From an uncultured Clostridium sp. (lineage in GTDB: Bacteria > Bacillota > Clostridia > Clostridiales > Clostridiaceae), in the NCBI RefSeq assembly GCF_910588715.1, contig NZ_CAJURG010000007.1, forward strand, positions 7,354-71,353: 64,000 nt of DNA. The letters are read 5' to 3'. Position numbers and translations under genes: made by a program. Of this stretch, positions 8,658-18,560 are shown one piece after another (the first letter of the stretch is position 1; every line of letters starts with the position of its first letter). The notes below the pieces were generated by a model that was not told the origin of the DNA, ran no database searches, and worked only from the letters and a program-made list of their open reading frames with translations.

Positions 8658-10572
8658 GCTTCTTCACCTTTGACATCATAATTGGAAGAGTTGTAGCTAT
8701 AACTAAAACTACTAATAATAAAATTCCCATCATGTTGCTAGCAGCAAATCCACTTGGAACTCTTGGTTTTATTAGCCCTGTTACTTGAAGTATAATTCCT
8801 ATTAATCCTATAATAGAACCACCTGCAACAAGCCCTGAAGAAAGACTTATTCCATTGGCAACTTTAACTTCTTTATCTTCTTCATCCTTGCTCATTTTTT
8901 CAATAAATACACGTATTAATGCTCCAACTAAAATAATTGTAGTTGTAGCTATAGGTAAATAGAAACCTATTGCAATTGTCATTATTGGTAAATCTAATAA
9001 GAATAAAAATAACGCCATAACAACACCAACTATAATCATTGGCCATGGTAAATTACCTGACATTATACCAGAAGTTAATGTAGACATTAAGTTTGCTTGT
9101 GGAAGTGCAAATGGTGCATCTGCTCCAGTAATTTTTAATTGGCTAGAAAGTACTAATATTGTTCCTACAGTAACAACAACACCTACAATACTTGCTATTG
9201 CAAAATAATTTTGCATTTCTTTTTTGCTTCCACCTATAATATAAGTTACTTTTTGAGATTGGCTATATCCACCAGCTACTGATATTGCTACAACCATAAA
9301 TGCTGCAAATAAAAGCAATGATTTATTATCAGCTTGACCTGTCCAACCCATTATTACAAATACTAAAGTTAATATTACTAATGAAGCAATTGTCATTCCT
9401 GAAACAGGAAGATTAGATGTTCCTATTGTACCAGTTAAACGTCCAGCAACTATTACAAATAATAATGATAATATTAATGAAACAACTGCAGATACTATTG
9501 CCATTAAAATACTTTGTGAAATAAAGAATCCTGCCACAAATGCTATTATAACACCAGCTAAAACAAATATCATTTCACCTGAAGATTTTTCTCCATTTCC
9601 ATCTTTAGATGATTTTGCTTTTAATGTTTCTTTTATAGAAACAACTATAGTTGGTATAAGCTTAAGTGCTCCTATTATACCACCACAAAGCATCATACCA
9701 GCACCTATATACTTAACATAGCTTCCTGTTATAGCATTTACATCCATTTGACTTATAAGAACTGTTGTATCATTCCATGCACTAGCATTACCTTGTGCCA
9801 TATCTGTAAAATAACCTATTAATGGTGCAATACCAAAGTTAGATAATATTGAACCTGCAAGCATAGTTACAGAAACTTCTAATCCAACTATAAATCCTAT
9901 ACCTAATAAAAGTGGATTTACTTCTATAGAGAATTTCCATTTATAAAACTTACTTCCCACATATGTAACCGTATTATTAATTACATTTAAAAATGAACCT
10001 GTTAAAACATTAATAATACCACTTATACCAAAACCTATACCCATAAATTTAATAGCATCTCCGCCACCTTCTGATGCTACTAATGTTTCAGATATTGCCA
10101 TTGATTCTGGATACATTAGTTTTCCATGTTCTTCAATTATTAAGTAGTTATATACTAATGATAAAGCTCCTATTCCAAATAGTGCTCCACCTATTCCTAC
10201 GCTCATACCCTCTAAGAAAGTAAAGTCACTTCCTATTAATATAATAGCAGGTAAAACATATATTAAACCACTTGCTATTGATTCTCCACCACTAGACATT
10301 CCTTGTGTTATATTTTTTCCAAGTATGCCTTTGTTCTTTGCAAATATTCCTATAAACATTGATCCAATTATTGCACCTGGTATTCCTGCTGCTACTGTAA
10401 GTCCTGATTTCATACCAGAATAAGCTGTTGATGCTGCAAAGATGATAGCTAATACTATTCCAATTAACATTACAGCAACATTAGCACCTTTTTTAGACTT
10501 ATCTGTTATATATGGAACATAATCTTTTCCATGTACGCCACCATATGCTTCTTTAGATAATTTGTTCTTCAT
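8647..10572 (-). CDS. OPT-family oligopeptide transporter
   Basis: 641 aa with about 15 hydrophobic segments. The start (YGGVHGKDYVPYI), the GMKSGLTVAAGIPGAIIGS motif and the LYPESMAISETLVASEGGGD-like stretch (residues near 150-170) mark the prokaryotic OPT family (oligopeptides, metal-chelator complexes). Clear GAAGGAGGAG site upstream of ATG. Two-gene operon with the PqqD-like gene. Substrate not predictable from sequence; proton-coupled peptide import is the family norm. Confidence 0.9.
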   Translation of the reverse strand: MKNKLSKEAYGGVHGKDYVPYITDKSKKGANVAVMLIGIVLAIIFAASTAYSGMKSGLTVAAGIPGAIIGSMFIGIFAKNKGILGKNITQGMSSGGESIASGLIYVLPAIILIGSDFTFLEGMSVGIGGALFGIGALSLVYNYLIIEEHGKLMYPESMAISETLVASEGGGDAIKFMGIGFGISGIINVLTGSFLNVINNTVTYVGSKFYKWKFSIEVNPLLLGIGFIVGLEVSVTMLAGSILSNFGIAPLIGYFTDMAQGNASAWNDTTVLISQMDVNAITGSYVKYIGAGMMLCGGIIGALKLIPTIVVSIKETLKAKSSKDGNGEKSSGEMIFVLAGVIIAFVAGFFISQSILMAIVSAVVSLILSLLFVIVAGRLTGTIGTSNLPVSGMTIASLVILTLVFVIMGWTGQADNKSLLLFAAFMVVAISVAGGYSQSQKVTYIIGGSKKEMQNYFAIASIVGVVVTVGTILVLSSQLKITGADAPFALPQANLMSTLTSGIMSGNLPWPMIIVGVVMALFLFLLDLPIMTIAIGFYLPIATTTIILVGALIRVFIEKMSKDEEDKEVKVANGISLSSGLVAGGSIIGLIGIILQVTGLIKPRVPSGFAASNMMGILLLVVLVIATTLPIMMSKVKKHDK

Positions 10573-10732
10573 AATATAATCTCCTCCTTCGTTTTTTATT
10601 TATTGTAGCATAAAATTAGTATATTAATTTTTTACCATTACTGCAACATATTTAAACATATTTATTATATGCATTTTACTTTTTAATTACTTAAAAATAC
10701 TATTTCTATTATAAAATAATTTATATAATTCT

Positions 10733-10780
10733 AAAAAGGTGTTTACAAAAAAGTAATATATGTTTGTAAACACCCCTTTT
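10733..10780 (-). terminator. Terminator of the rbs-transketolase operon
   Basis: Inverted repeat AAAAAGG-TGTTTACA / TGTAAACACCCCTTTT closing the minus-strand operon immediately after the transketolase gene; T-rich on the downstream side. Confidence 0.7.
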
Positions 10781-10788
10781 AAAAATAT

Positions 10789-11715
10789 TTATTTAATTAT
10801 CTTTTTTACCTCTTCAATTATTTTTGTTGAAGTTAATTCGTACTTTTTCATAAGTTCATCAGGAGATCCTGACTCACCAAATGTATCTTGAATTCCTACC
10901 ATCTTAACCTTAGTTGGGCATTCACTACATACTACCTGTGAAACCATTGCACCAAGCCCTCCTATAACTGAATGTTCTTCTGCTGTTACTATTCCTTTAG
11001 TTTCTTTTGCTGCCTTTACTATTATACCTTTATCTATAGGTTTAATTGTAGACATATTAATAACCCTTACGCTAATACCTTCTAAATCTAATTTCTTTGA
11101 TGCTTCTATAGCCTTTTGAACCATCATACCTGTTGCTATTATAGTGGCATCATTTCCTGACTTAATTTCAGTTCCTTTTCCAATTTCAAATTTGTAATCG
11201 TCATCAAATATATCTTCAGTATTACATCTACCAAACCTTAAATAAACTGGCCCATTAATTTCTACAGCTGCCTTTGTAGCTTGCATAGCTTCTCTATGAT
11301 CTGCTGGCACTATGACGGTCATATTTGGAAGTGAATTCATTAAAGCTATATCTTCAACTGATTGGTGAGATCCACCATCCTCTCCTACAGTTATACCAGC
11401 ATGAGTTGCTGCTATTTTTACATTAACTTTTGGATAACATATTGAATTTCTAATTATTTCAAAAGCTCTTCCTGTTGCAAAAACTGCAAATGTACTAGCA
11501 AATGGAATACATCCTACATTAGCCATTCCTGCTGCAACTCCCATTAAATTTTGTTCTGCTATTCCAACATTAAAAAACCTTTCAGAAAACTCTTTTTTAA
11601 AGTCTATAGTTTTTGTTGATTTAGAAAGATCCGCATCTAATACAACAACATTTTTATTTTCTCTTCCTAGCTCAACTAACGCCATTCCATATGATTCTCT
11701 CGTTGCTTTTCCCAT
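10789..11715 (-). CDS. Transketolase, C-terminal subunit
   Basis: 308 aa, the pyrimidine-binding plus C-terminal domains of a split transketolase. ADLSKSTKT at the N-terminus, the GIAEQNLMGVAAGMA segment with the TPP-activating Glu, and a HAGITVGEDGGSHQSVEDIA loop are typical. With the N-terminal subunit it transfers two-carbon ketol units between pentose and other sugar phosphates. It starts 12 bases after the N-terminal subunit ends, with GGGGGAAGG before the ATG. Last gene of the ribose operon, which fits feeding of ribose-5-phosphate to glycolysis. Confidence 0.93.
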   Translation of the reverse strand: MGKATRESYGMALVELGRENKNVVVLDADLSKSTKTIDFKKEFSERFFNVGIAEQNLMGVAAGMANVGCIPFASTFAVFATGRAFEIIRNSICYPKVNVKIAATHAGITVGEDGGSHQSVEDIALMNSLPNMTVIVPADHREAMQATKAAVEINGPVYLRFGRCNTEDIFDDDYKFEIGKGTEIKSGNDATIIATGMMVQKAIEASKKLDLEGISVRVINMSTIKPIDKGIIVKAAKETKGIVTAEEHSVIGGLGAMVSQVVCSECPTKVKMVGIQDTFGESGSPDELMKKYELTSTKIIEEVKKIIK

Positions 11716-11727
11716 TTTTCCTTCCCC

Positions 11728-12540
11728 CTATTTATTTATATCCATTAATGCTTTTTCTTTTTGTTCTTTATTAGGTGCTTGTCCATGCCATTCTACTTTA
11801 TTTTCCATAAAGCTTACACCTTTACCCTTCACAGTCTTTGCAATTATTACACTTGGCTTACCTTTAACTTCATCTATTATATTCATAGCTTCATGTATTT
11901 CATCAAAATCATGACCATTACAAGTAACTACGTTAAATCCAAAGCTTTTAAACTTTTCATCTAATGGATTTATTCCCATTACATCTCCATTAGCTCCATC
12001 AATTTGAAGACCATTATTATCTATGATAACTACTAGATTATCTAATTTATAATGAGAGGCTAACATAGCTGCTTCCCATACTAATCCCTCTTGAAGTTCA
12101 CCATCACCTAAAATAGTATATACTTTTGCTTTATTTCCCTTATATTTAAGACCTAAAGCTATTCCAACAGCATTTGATACACCTTGTCCTAACGAACCTG
12201 TTGAAACATCAATACCTGGTATTTTTTTAGCATCAGGATGACCTTGAAGCATTGATCCAATTTTTCTTAAGTTCTTTAATTTATCCTTAGGAAAATATTC
12301 CTTTTCTGCAAGAACAGCATAAAGAGCTGGTGCTGCATGACCCTTACTTAGCACAAATCTATCTCTTTTTTCATCCTTAGGATTATTTTCATCTACATTC
12401 ATCTTCTCATAATAAAGGTACGTAATTATATCTGCACAGGATAATGAACCACCAGGATGACCTGATTTTGATTCATAAACCATTTCTATAATATTTCTTC
12501 TCACATTCCTTGATTTAGAAATTAAAATTTCCTTATTCAT
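11728..12540 (-). CDS. Transketolase, N-terminal subunit
   Basis: 270 aa TPP-binding half: SGHPGGSLSCADI, SKGHAAPALYAVLAE, GSLGQGVSNAVGIALG and the TPP/Mg motif GDGELQEG...NN. I start at ATG 12540 because GGTGGG lies directly before it; a TTG at 12552 is possible but lacks a site. Translationally close to the LacI gene upstream (17 bases) and the C-terminal subunit downstream. Confidence 0.93.
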   Translation of the reverse strand: MNKEILISKSRNVRRNIIEMVYESKSGHPGGSLSCADIITYLYYEKMNVDENNPKDEKRDRFVLSKGHAAPALYAVLAEKEYFPKDKLKNLRKIGSMLQGHPDAKKIPGIDVSTGSLGQGVSNAVGIALGLKYKGNKAKVYTILGDGELQEGLVWEAAMLASHYKLDNLVVIIDNNGLQIDGANGDVMGINPLDEKFKSFGFNVVTCNGHDFDEIHEAMNIIDEVKGKPSVIIAKTVKGKGVSFMENKVEWHGQAPNKEQKEKALMDINK

Positions 12541-12557
12541 TTTACCCACCAACCAAT

Positions 12558-13559
12558 CTATTTTATTGTTTTTCTCTCTAATAAATACGGACTTAAATTT
12601 ATTATCTTTTTAGATTTATTTTTATTATTTATTTCACTCATTAATAATTTACAAGCTTCTTCTCCCATAATATATATAGGTTGAGCTATTGTAGTTAATT
12701 CTGGCTCAATAAAAGAACAAATTCCTATATTGTCATATCCTAATATTCCTATATCATCAGGTATAGAATATCCTTTTCTAAGCAAATATTTCATACCACC
12801 TATAGCCATAACATCACTACTATAAAATATTGAATCAATTAATTTATTTTCTTTTATTAATTTTTCTGTTGCTCTTATTCCTCCCTCTAAAGAAAACTGC
12901 TCCTCTAATATAAGCCTTTCATTGAATATATTATTTTCTCTTGCTATTTCGCAAAAATATTTTAATCTAGAATTTTCTAATATCCCTTTATTGTTTCCAC
13001 CAACAAACGCTATATGTTTATATCCTTTTTTAATTAGATACTTTATACCAAGCTCTATTCCACTTCTATTATCACAAAATACTCCATTAATATTATCTTG
13101 TTTATCAACCTGCCTATCTAAAATTACAAATGGAATTTCATTACTTTTTAATAACTCTGTTGATTTATTTTTCTCTCCACTTGATGCAATTATTACCCCA
13201 TCTATAAGTTTACTTATAAGCAGTTTTACATATTCTTCTTCCTTACTTCCACTATTAAAAGTATTACAAAGTATCATGCTATAACCATATTTCTCAGCTT
13301 CTGTTTCAATAGCTTTTGCTATCTCCGAAAAAAATGGATTTTCTATATCTGGAATTATAAAACCAATAGTGTAACTTTTCTTAGTGCTAAGGCTTCTAGC
13401 TAGTGAATTAGGTATATAATTTAACCTCTTTGCTGCCTCAAATATTTTATTTCTTGTTTCCTCTGATACATTTATATCTTTTTTATTTAATACCATAGAT
13501 ACTGTTGTTTTAGATAATCCTACATCATTTGCAATATCTAATAAGGTTGTTTTACCCAT
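12558..13559 (-). CDS. rbsR: LacI-family repressor, probable ribose regulator
   Basis: 333 aa: N-terminal LacI HTH (TLLDIANDVGLSKTTVSMVLN...RNKIFEAAKRLNYIPNSLARSL), then a periplasmic-binding-like effector domain with GFIIPDIENPFFSEIA, ILGYDN and a TTIAQP near the end. The ATG at 13559 has GAGGTG at good spacing; the frame opens 33 bases further upstream without a site. It sits inside the ribose operon between rbsB and transketolase, so ribose (or ribose phosphate) sensing and autoregulation are likely. The gap of about 210 bases before it could hold an extra promoter; no clear hexamers with an operator are seen there. Confidence 0.85.
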   Translation of the reverse strand: MGKTTLLDIANDVGLSKTTVSMVLNKKDINVSEETRNKIFEAAKRLNYIPNSLARSLSTKKSYTIGFIIPDIENPFFSEIAKAIETEAEKYGYSMILCNTFNSGSKEEEYVKLLISKLIDGVIIASSGEKNKSTELLKSNEIPFVILDRQVDKQDNINGVFCDNRSGIELGIKYLIKKGYKHIAFVGGNNKGILENSRLKYFCEIARENNIFNERLILEEQFSLEGGIRATEKLIKENKLIDSIFYSSDVMAIGGMKYLLRKGYSIPDDIGILGYDNIGICSFIEPELTTIAQPIYIMGEEACKLLMSEINNKNKSKKIINLSPYLLERKTIK

Positions 13560-13771
13560 AATTTGCACCTCATTAACTAATTTTCTAACCAAAGTTTAAT
13601 TTTATTTGAAAATCTAGTTGTTCACTATATTTCTTATATGCTATATATTACACTATTTAAATAACTTCCGCATACTATGAAATAAAAAATGAAGTATTAT
13701 ATCTGTTTAAAATTCTAGTATCTTATCTTTTCTATATTAATAAATGTATCACTTTAATTTAACTAATATAT

Positions 13772-14677
13772 TTATTTACTTACAATTTTTAAATCAGCTG
13801 CAATTTCTTTATCAACACTTTCTCCATTGTATATCTTTTCAGCAAGCTGTACTCCAAGTGCTCCAATTAAATCCGGTTGTTGCGCTACAGTCGCCTTCAT
13901 TTCACCTCTTTCAATAGCATCTAATGCATCATCTCCACCATCAAAACCTATAACTATTGCATTTATATTACTAGATTTTATAGCCTTAGCTGCACCTAAT
14001 GCCATTTCATCATTATGGGCAAATACTACTTGTATATCTTTATTCCCCTGTATTATATTTTCCATAACTGAAAGACCCTTTTGTCTATCAAAATCAGCTG
14101 CTTGACTTGATATAAACTTTACATTTGATTTTTCATCTAAAATATTATGAAATCCTGCTCCTCTATCTCTTGTAGCTGAAGCACCTGGAATACCTTGAAG
14201 TTCTACTACATTGAAATTTTCTGTACTACCTAGTTCTTCTAAAGCAAATTCAGCAGCCATAGCACCACCTTTAATATTATCTGAAGCTATATGACTTGTT
14301 ACCTCTCCCCCATTAGATTGTCTATCTAAAGTTATTACAGGAACATTACTTTCATTTGCAATTTCCACAGCCTTAATAACAGCATCACTATCTGTTGGAT
14401 TTATTAATAATGCCACAACTCCTAATTGTATTAAATCTTCAACATTAGATCTCTCCTTAACAGGATCATCTTGTGAGTCTAAAACTATTAACTCATACCC
14501 TAATTTTTCTGCTTCTTTTTCAGCTCCATTTTTCATACTTACAAAGAAAGGATTATTTAAAGTTGATAATACTATACCTATTTTCTTATCATTTTCAGCC
14601 TTTGAACATCCAATAAATGAACCCATTGACATAATAGTTACTAGACCTAAAGCTAATACCCTTTTTATACTTTTCAT
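13772..14677 (-). CDS. rbsB: Ribose ABC transporter substrate-binding lipoprotein
   Basis: 301 aa. Signal peptide with lipobox (GSFIGC, Cys near residue 24), then a type-I periplasmic binding domain: GIVLSTLNNPFFVSMKNGAE, VPVITLDRQ, FAHNDEMALGAAKAI and VIGFDGGDDALDAI are ribose-binding-protein-like. Lipid-anchored on the outer face of the membrane; passes ribose to RbsC. Start preceded by AAGGAGGAG. Fifth gene of the operon, 25 bases after rbsC. Confidence 0.93.
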   Translation of the reverse strand: MKSIKRVLALGLVTIMSMGSFIGCSKAENDKKIGIVLSTLNNPFFVSMKNGAEKEAEKLGYELIVLDSQDDPVKERSNVEDLIQLGVVALLINPTDSDAVIKAVEIANESNVPVITLDRQSNGGEVTSHIASDNIKGGAMAAEFALEELGSTENFNVVELQGIPGASATRDRGAGFHNILDEKSNVKFISSQAADFDRQKGLSVMENIIQGNKDIQVVFAHNDEMALGAAKAIKSSNINAIVIGFDGGDDALDAIERGEMKATVAQQPDLIGALGVQLAEKIYNGESVDKEIAADLKIVSK

Positions 14678-14702
14678 GGAATCTCCTCCTTAATCTATAA
14701 GC

Positions 14703-15641
14703 CTATGCTTTTTTTCTACTTTTTTTATCTAATAATACTGCTATTAAAATAACTAATCCTTTTACGATTGATTGATAAAAAGGTGATACATTCATTAAAT
14801 TTAAACCATTATTTAATACTCCTATAATAAGAGCACCTATTAAAGTTCCTGTTATTCTTCCTTCACCACCAGCTAATGATGTTCCTCCAATAACAACAGC
14901 TGCAATTGCATCTAATTCAAAGCCTGTTCCTGCATTTGGTGAAGCAGATCCTATTCTACTAGCTATAATAACCCCAGCAATTGAAGATGCAAATCCTGAA
15001 ATAACATATACTAATGTTTTTATTTTATTTGTATTTATACCTGATAATCTTGCTGAATCCTCATTTCCACCTAAAGCATATAAATATCTTCCAAATCTTG
15101 TTTGTGTTAAAACATACACAGCTATTATAAAAACGATTACAGTAATAACAACAGGAATTGGAATGAAACCTAATTTTCCATTACCTATGTTTACAAAGCT
15201 TTCTGATAACTTAGATATAGGTGTACCATTTGTAAATACTAATGTTACTCCTCTAAATATTGTCATTGTTGCAAGTGTTGCGATAAATGCCTGTAATTTT
15301 CCCTTTGATATTAAAAGACCATTAATTAAACCTATTACTATACCAACTATTCCTGCTACTATAATAGCTAAAAACACATTGTTAGTTGATTTTATTATAG
15401 ATGCTGCAAATGCACCACTTATAGCAACTGTTGATCCTACAGATAAATCTATACCACCAGTTAAAATAACAAAAGTCATACCAACAGCAATTATTGCATT
15501 AGTTGAAACTTGAGTAAACACATTAGTTATATTTGACAAAGTCATAAATGCTGGTGATACAAAAGTTATTATTACACATAATAAAGCTAGTCCTATAAGA
15601 GATTTATATTTATCTAAATTTTCCTTAAATTTATTATTCAT
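14703..15641 (-). CDS. rbsC: Ribose ABC transporter permease
   Basis: 312 aa, about 8-10 membrane helices. Typical RbsC text: NVFTQVSTNAIIAVGMTFVILTGGIDLSVGS, LGGNEDSARLSGI (EAA-like coupling loop) and AIAAVVIGGTSLAGGEG. AGGAGGATTT precedes the ATG. Confidence 0.94.
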   Translation of the reverse strand: MNNKFKENLDKYKSLIGLALLCVIITFVSPAFMTLSNITNVFTQVSTNAIIAVGMTFVILTGGIDLSVGSTVAISGAFAASIIKSTNNVFLAIIVAGIVGIVIGLINGLLISKGKLQAFIATLATMTIFRGVTLVFTNGTPISKLSESFVNIGNGKLGFIPIPVVITVIVFIIAVYVLTQTRFGRYLYALGGNEDSARLSGINTNKIKTLVYVISGFASSIAGVIIASRIGSASPNAGTGFELDAIAAVVIGGTSLAGGEGRITGTLIGALIIGVLNNGLNLMNVSPFYQSIVKGLVILIAVLLDKKSRKKA

Positions 15642-15660
15642 TTCAAAATCCTCCTATTTA

Positions 15661-17163
15661 TTAATTCATTCCTACTGCTAATTTCATAATAGCTTCTTGT
15701 GAAGCTTCTTTTCTACTTAACTCACCTGATATTTTCCCTTCACTCATAACAATAATTCTGTCACTAATACCTAAAACTTCAGGTAAATCTGATGATATCA
15801 TTATTATTGCCTTACCTGCTGCTTTAAGTTCATTTAATAATTCATATATTTCCTTTTTAGCACCTACATCTATCCCTCTTGTTGGTTCATCTATTATAAG
15901 AACCTCTGGTGATAACATAAGCCATTTAGCTAGTATTACTTTTTGTTGATTTCCTCCACTAAGATTTTTTATTAATTGATTTCTATTTGGAGTTTTTATA
16001 TTTATCTTTTTAATATAATAATCCACCTCTTCATTAGCTTTTTCCTTATTAATAAATTTAAATGAATTTTCATATTTTTTAAGATTTGATAATACCATAT
16101 TATCAGCTACTGATAATCCAAGAACACAGCCTTCCTTTTTTCTATCTTCTGATAAATAACAAATACCATTATTTATAGCTTCTTGAATATTTTTAATATC
16201 TATTTCTTTTCCCTTTAATTTAACTATTCCTTTCTCCTTTTTATATTCACCAAATATTACTTTTGCAAGCTCTGTTCTCCCTGATCCCATGAGCCCTGCA
16301 ACTCCTAATACTTCTCCTTCTCTTACGTTAAAGCTTGCATCATTAATACCAACTTTTGAAGTTATATTTGAAACTTCAAGTATTTTATTTCCTTTTTTAG
16401 TTTCTCTATAAGGAAATTGATCTTCTATAGTTCTTCCAACCATCATCGAAATTAATTTATCATTATCAATATCTTTTATTACTGCATCTCCAACATATTT
16501 ACCATCTCTTAAAACTTCAACTCTATCACAAATTTCAAATATTTCTTCCATTCTATGAGATATATAAATTATAGCAATACCCTTTTTTTTCAAGTTTTCT
16601 ATAACTTTAAATAAGCTTTTTGTTTCTACTTCAGTTAACGCAGTAGTTGGCTCGTCCATTATTATTACTCTTGCATTTTTAGTCAATGCTTTTGCAATTT
16701 CAACCATTTGCTTTTCACCAACATTAATACTACTTACCAACCTATTAGGATCTATATTACATCCTATTTGCTCTAAGAAAAGCTTACTTCTCTCTACTAA
16801 TAATTTTTTGTTAATTCTTCCTGTAAATTTATTAAACTTCTCATTTCCTAAGAATATATTTTCTGCAACTGTTAAATTATTAATAACGCTCATTTCTTGA
16901 TGAATTATTGTAACACCGTATTCTTCTGCCGACTTTATTCCTTTTATTTTAGCTTCTTGACCATCTATGAATATTTTTCCTTCATCTTTTTTATAAACTC
17001 CACTTAAAATTTTCATTAGAGTCGATTTACCAGCTCCATTTTCACCCATTAAAGCTGTAACTTCTCCTCCATAAGCTGTTATGTGTACATTATCTAACGC
17101 CTTAACTCCAGGAAATATTTTTGATACTCCCTCCATCTTAAGCATTGGTATTTTTTTACCCAT
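15661..17163 (-). CDS. rbsA: Ribose ABC transporter ATPase
   Basis: 500 aa with two ABC ATPase domains, usual for RbsA/MglA. N-terminal half: Walker A GENGAGKST, signature VGEKQMVEIAKAL, Walker B VIIMDEPTTAL. C-terminal half: signature LSGGNQQKV and Walker B LIIDEPTRGID; its P-loop (GLMGSGRTE) is atypical, as is usual in this family. I use the ATG at 17163: the upstream in-frame ATG at 17178 is itself part of the GGAGGT ribosome-binding site. Confidence 0.95.
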   Translation of the reverse strand: MGKKIPMLKMEGVSKIFPGVKALDNVHITAYGGEVTALMGENGAGKSTLMKILSGVYKKDEGKIFIDGQEAKIKGIKSAEEYGVTIIHQEMSVINNLTVAENIFLGNEKFNKFTGRINKKLLVERSKLFLEQIGCNIDPNRLVSSINVGEKQMVEIAKALTKNARVIIMDEPTTALTEVETKSLFKVIENLKKKGIAIIYISHRMEEIFEICDRVEVLRDGKYVGDAVIKDIDNDKLISMMVGRTIEDQFPYRETKKGNKILEVSNITSKVGINDASFNVREGEVLGVAGLMGSGRTELAKVIFGEYKKEKGIVKLKGKEIDIKNIQEAINNGICYLSEDRKKEGCVLGLSVADNMVLSNLKKYENSFKFINKEKANEEVDYYIKKINIKTPNRNQLIKNLSGGNQQKVILAKWLMLSPEVLIIDEPTRGIDVGAKKEIYELLNELKAAGKAIIMISSDLPEVLGISDRIIVMSEGKISGELSRKEASQEAIMKLAVGMN

Positions 17164-17182
17164 ATTAAATACCTCCATTTAA

Positions 17183-17578
17183 TTAAAATACAACTCCTGA
17201 TTTTAAAATTATATTTGCATAAGGTGTTTGTTCACCTGTTCTAACTACTGCCTTACATTCTTTTAATTTAAGCTTTAATTCCTCGTGTAATATAAATGTT
17301 ATTTTTGTATTTCCAATAATTTTTTCTATTTCACTAAGTGTATTAGGACTAACCTCCTTAATTTCTTGTGCTATAATTACCTCTTCAACCTCTAATTCCA
17401 TAAGCGTTGCCTTTAACGTTTCTAAAAATGTTGGGACACCTGCAACTAATGCTAAATCTATCCTTTTTGTTTCACTTGGGATAGGTAACCCACAATCTCC
17501 TATGGCTATCATATCTGTATGTCCCATTAGTGAAATCACTGAACTTAAGTTGCTATTTAATAATGATGTTTTTCTCAT
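17183..17578 (-). CDS. rbsD: D-ribose pyranase
   Basis: 131 aa, full length. Start MRKTSLLNSNLSSVISLMGHTDMIAIGDCGLPIP matches RbsD, which converts the pyranose form of ribose to the furanose form used by ribokinase; catalytic His20 is in the GHTD motif. Starts 2 bases after the rbsK stop codon with the site GGAGG inside rbsK's end: tight coupling. Confidence 0.95.
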   Translation of the reverse strand: MRKTSLLNSNLSSVISLMGHTDMIAIGDCGLPIPSETKRIDLALVAGVPTFLETLKATLMELEVEEVIIAQEIKEVSPNTLSEIEKIIGNTKITFILHEELKLKLKECKAVVRTGEQTPYANIILKSGVVF

Positions 17579-17580
17579 AA

Positions 17581-18510
17581 TTAATCCTCCATATAAATTT
17601 CTTCTACTTCTCTTAAATATGGAATTGATGGTTGTGCCCCTTTTCTTTGAACGGATATTGAGGAAACCTTATTTCCAAATTTAACTGCATTTATTAGATT
17701 TAATTTATTAATCTCTTCAAACTTTAACTTAGAACTTAATGCTCCAATAAAACTATCTCCTGCTGCTGTTGTATCTATTGCATTTACTTTATATGCTGGT
17801 ACTAGTTCACAAAAATCAGGTCCTATTACAGCTGCACCCTTAGAGCCTAGAGTAATTACTGCAAATTTAACTCCCTTTTCTAAAAATATTTGACCTGCTT
17901 TATTTGCATCCTCTAAAGTATTAACTTTTATTCCTGTTAATACTTCAGCTTCTGTTTCATTAGGAACTATAATATCAGTTACCTTTAGAAGTTCTTCATT
18001 TATTTTTTTGGCTGGAGCTGGATTTAATATTGTTATTTTTTCAAGTTCTTTAGCCTTTTTAAATACCTTTAAAATAATTTTTTCTGAAACTTCAAATTGA
18101 GATATTAATATATCTGATTCTTTAATTTTTTCTATAGAAGCTTCAACTTCTTCATCATCAATAGTCATATTTGAACCAGATACAACTATTATTGAATTAT
18201 TTCCATTTTCATTTACCATAATAATAGCGATTCCAGTTGCTTCTTTGTTATCTTTAAAAACATATTTTACATCTATATTATCTTCTTCTAATTTTTGCTT
18301 TAGAATTTGTCCATTATCATCATTACCGATTTTTGCTATCATAGAGACTTTAGCCCCACATCTTTTAGCTGCAATAGCCTGATTTGCACCTTTTCCCCCG
18401 GCTATTTTTTCAAAGGATTTTGATAAAATAGTTTCTCCTACTCTTGGTACATCATTTACTTTTACAACTAAATCCATATTCATACTTCCAAGTACACAAA
18501 CTTTATTCAT
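17581..18510 (-). CDS. rbsK: Ribokinase
   Basis: 309 aa PfkB-family kinase, first gene of the operon. KIAGGKGANQAIAAKRCGA and the C-terminal AIDTTAAGDSFIGA with catalytic Asp are ribokinase signatures; ATP plus ribose gives ribose-5-phosphate. AAGGAGATG precedes the ATG. In the anion-hole motif Thr-Thr-Ala replaces the usual Thr-Thr-Gly, a conservative change seen in some ribokinases. Confidence 0.95.
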   Translation of the reverse strand: MNKVCVLGSMNMDLVVKVNDVPRVGETILSKSFEKIAGGKGANQAIAAKRCGAKVSMIAKIGNDDNGQILKQKLEEDNIDVKYVFKDNKEATGIAIIMVNENGNNSIIVVSGSNMTIDDEEVEASIEKIKESDILISQFEVSEKIILKVFKKAKELEKITILNPAPAKKINEELLKVTDIIVPNETEAEVLTGIKVNTLEDANKAGQIFLEKGVKFAVITLGSKGAAVIGPDFCELVPAYKVNAIDTTAAGDSFIGALSSKLKFEEINKLNLINAVKFGNKVSSISVQRKGAQPSIPYLREVEEIYMED

Positions 18511-18560
18511 AAATTCATCTCCTTAATTTTTAATATAAAATTAATACTGAATCGGTTTAC

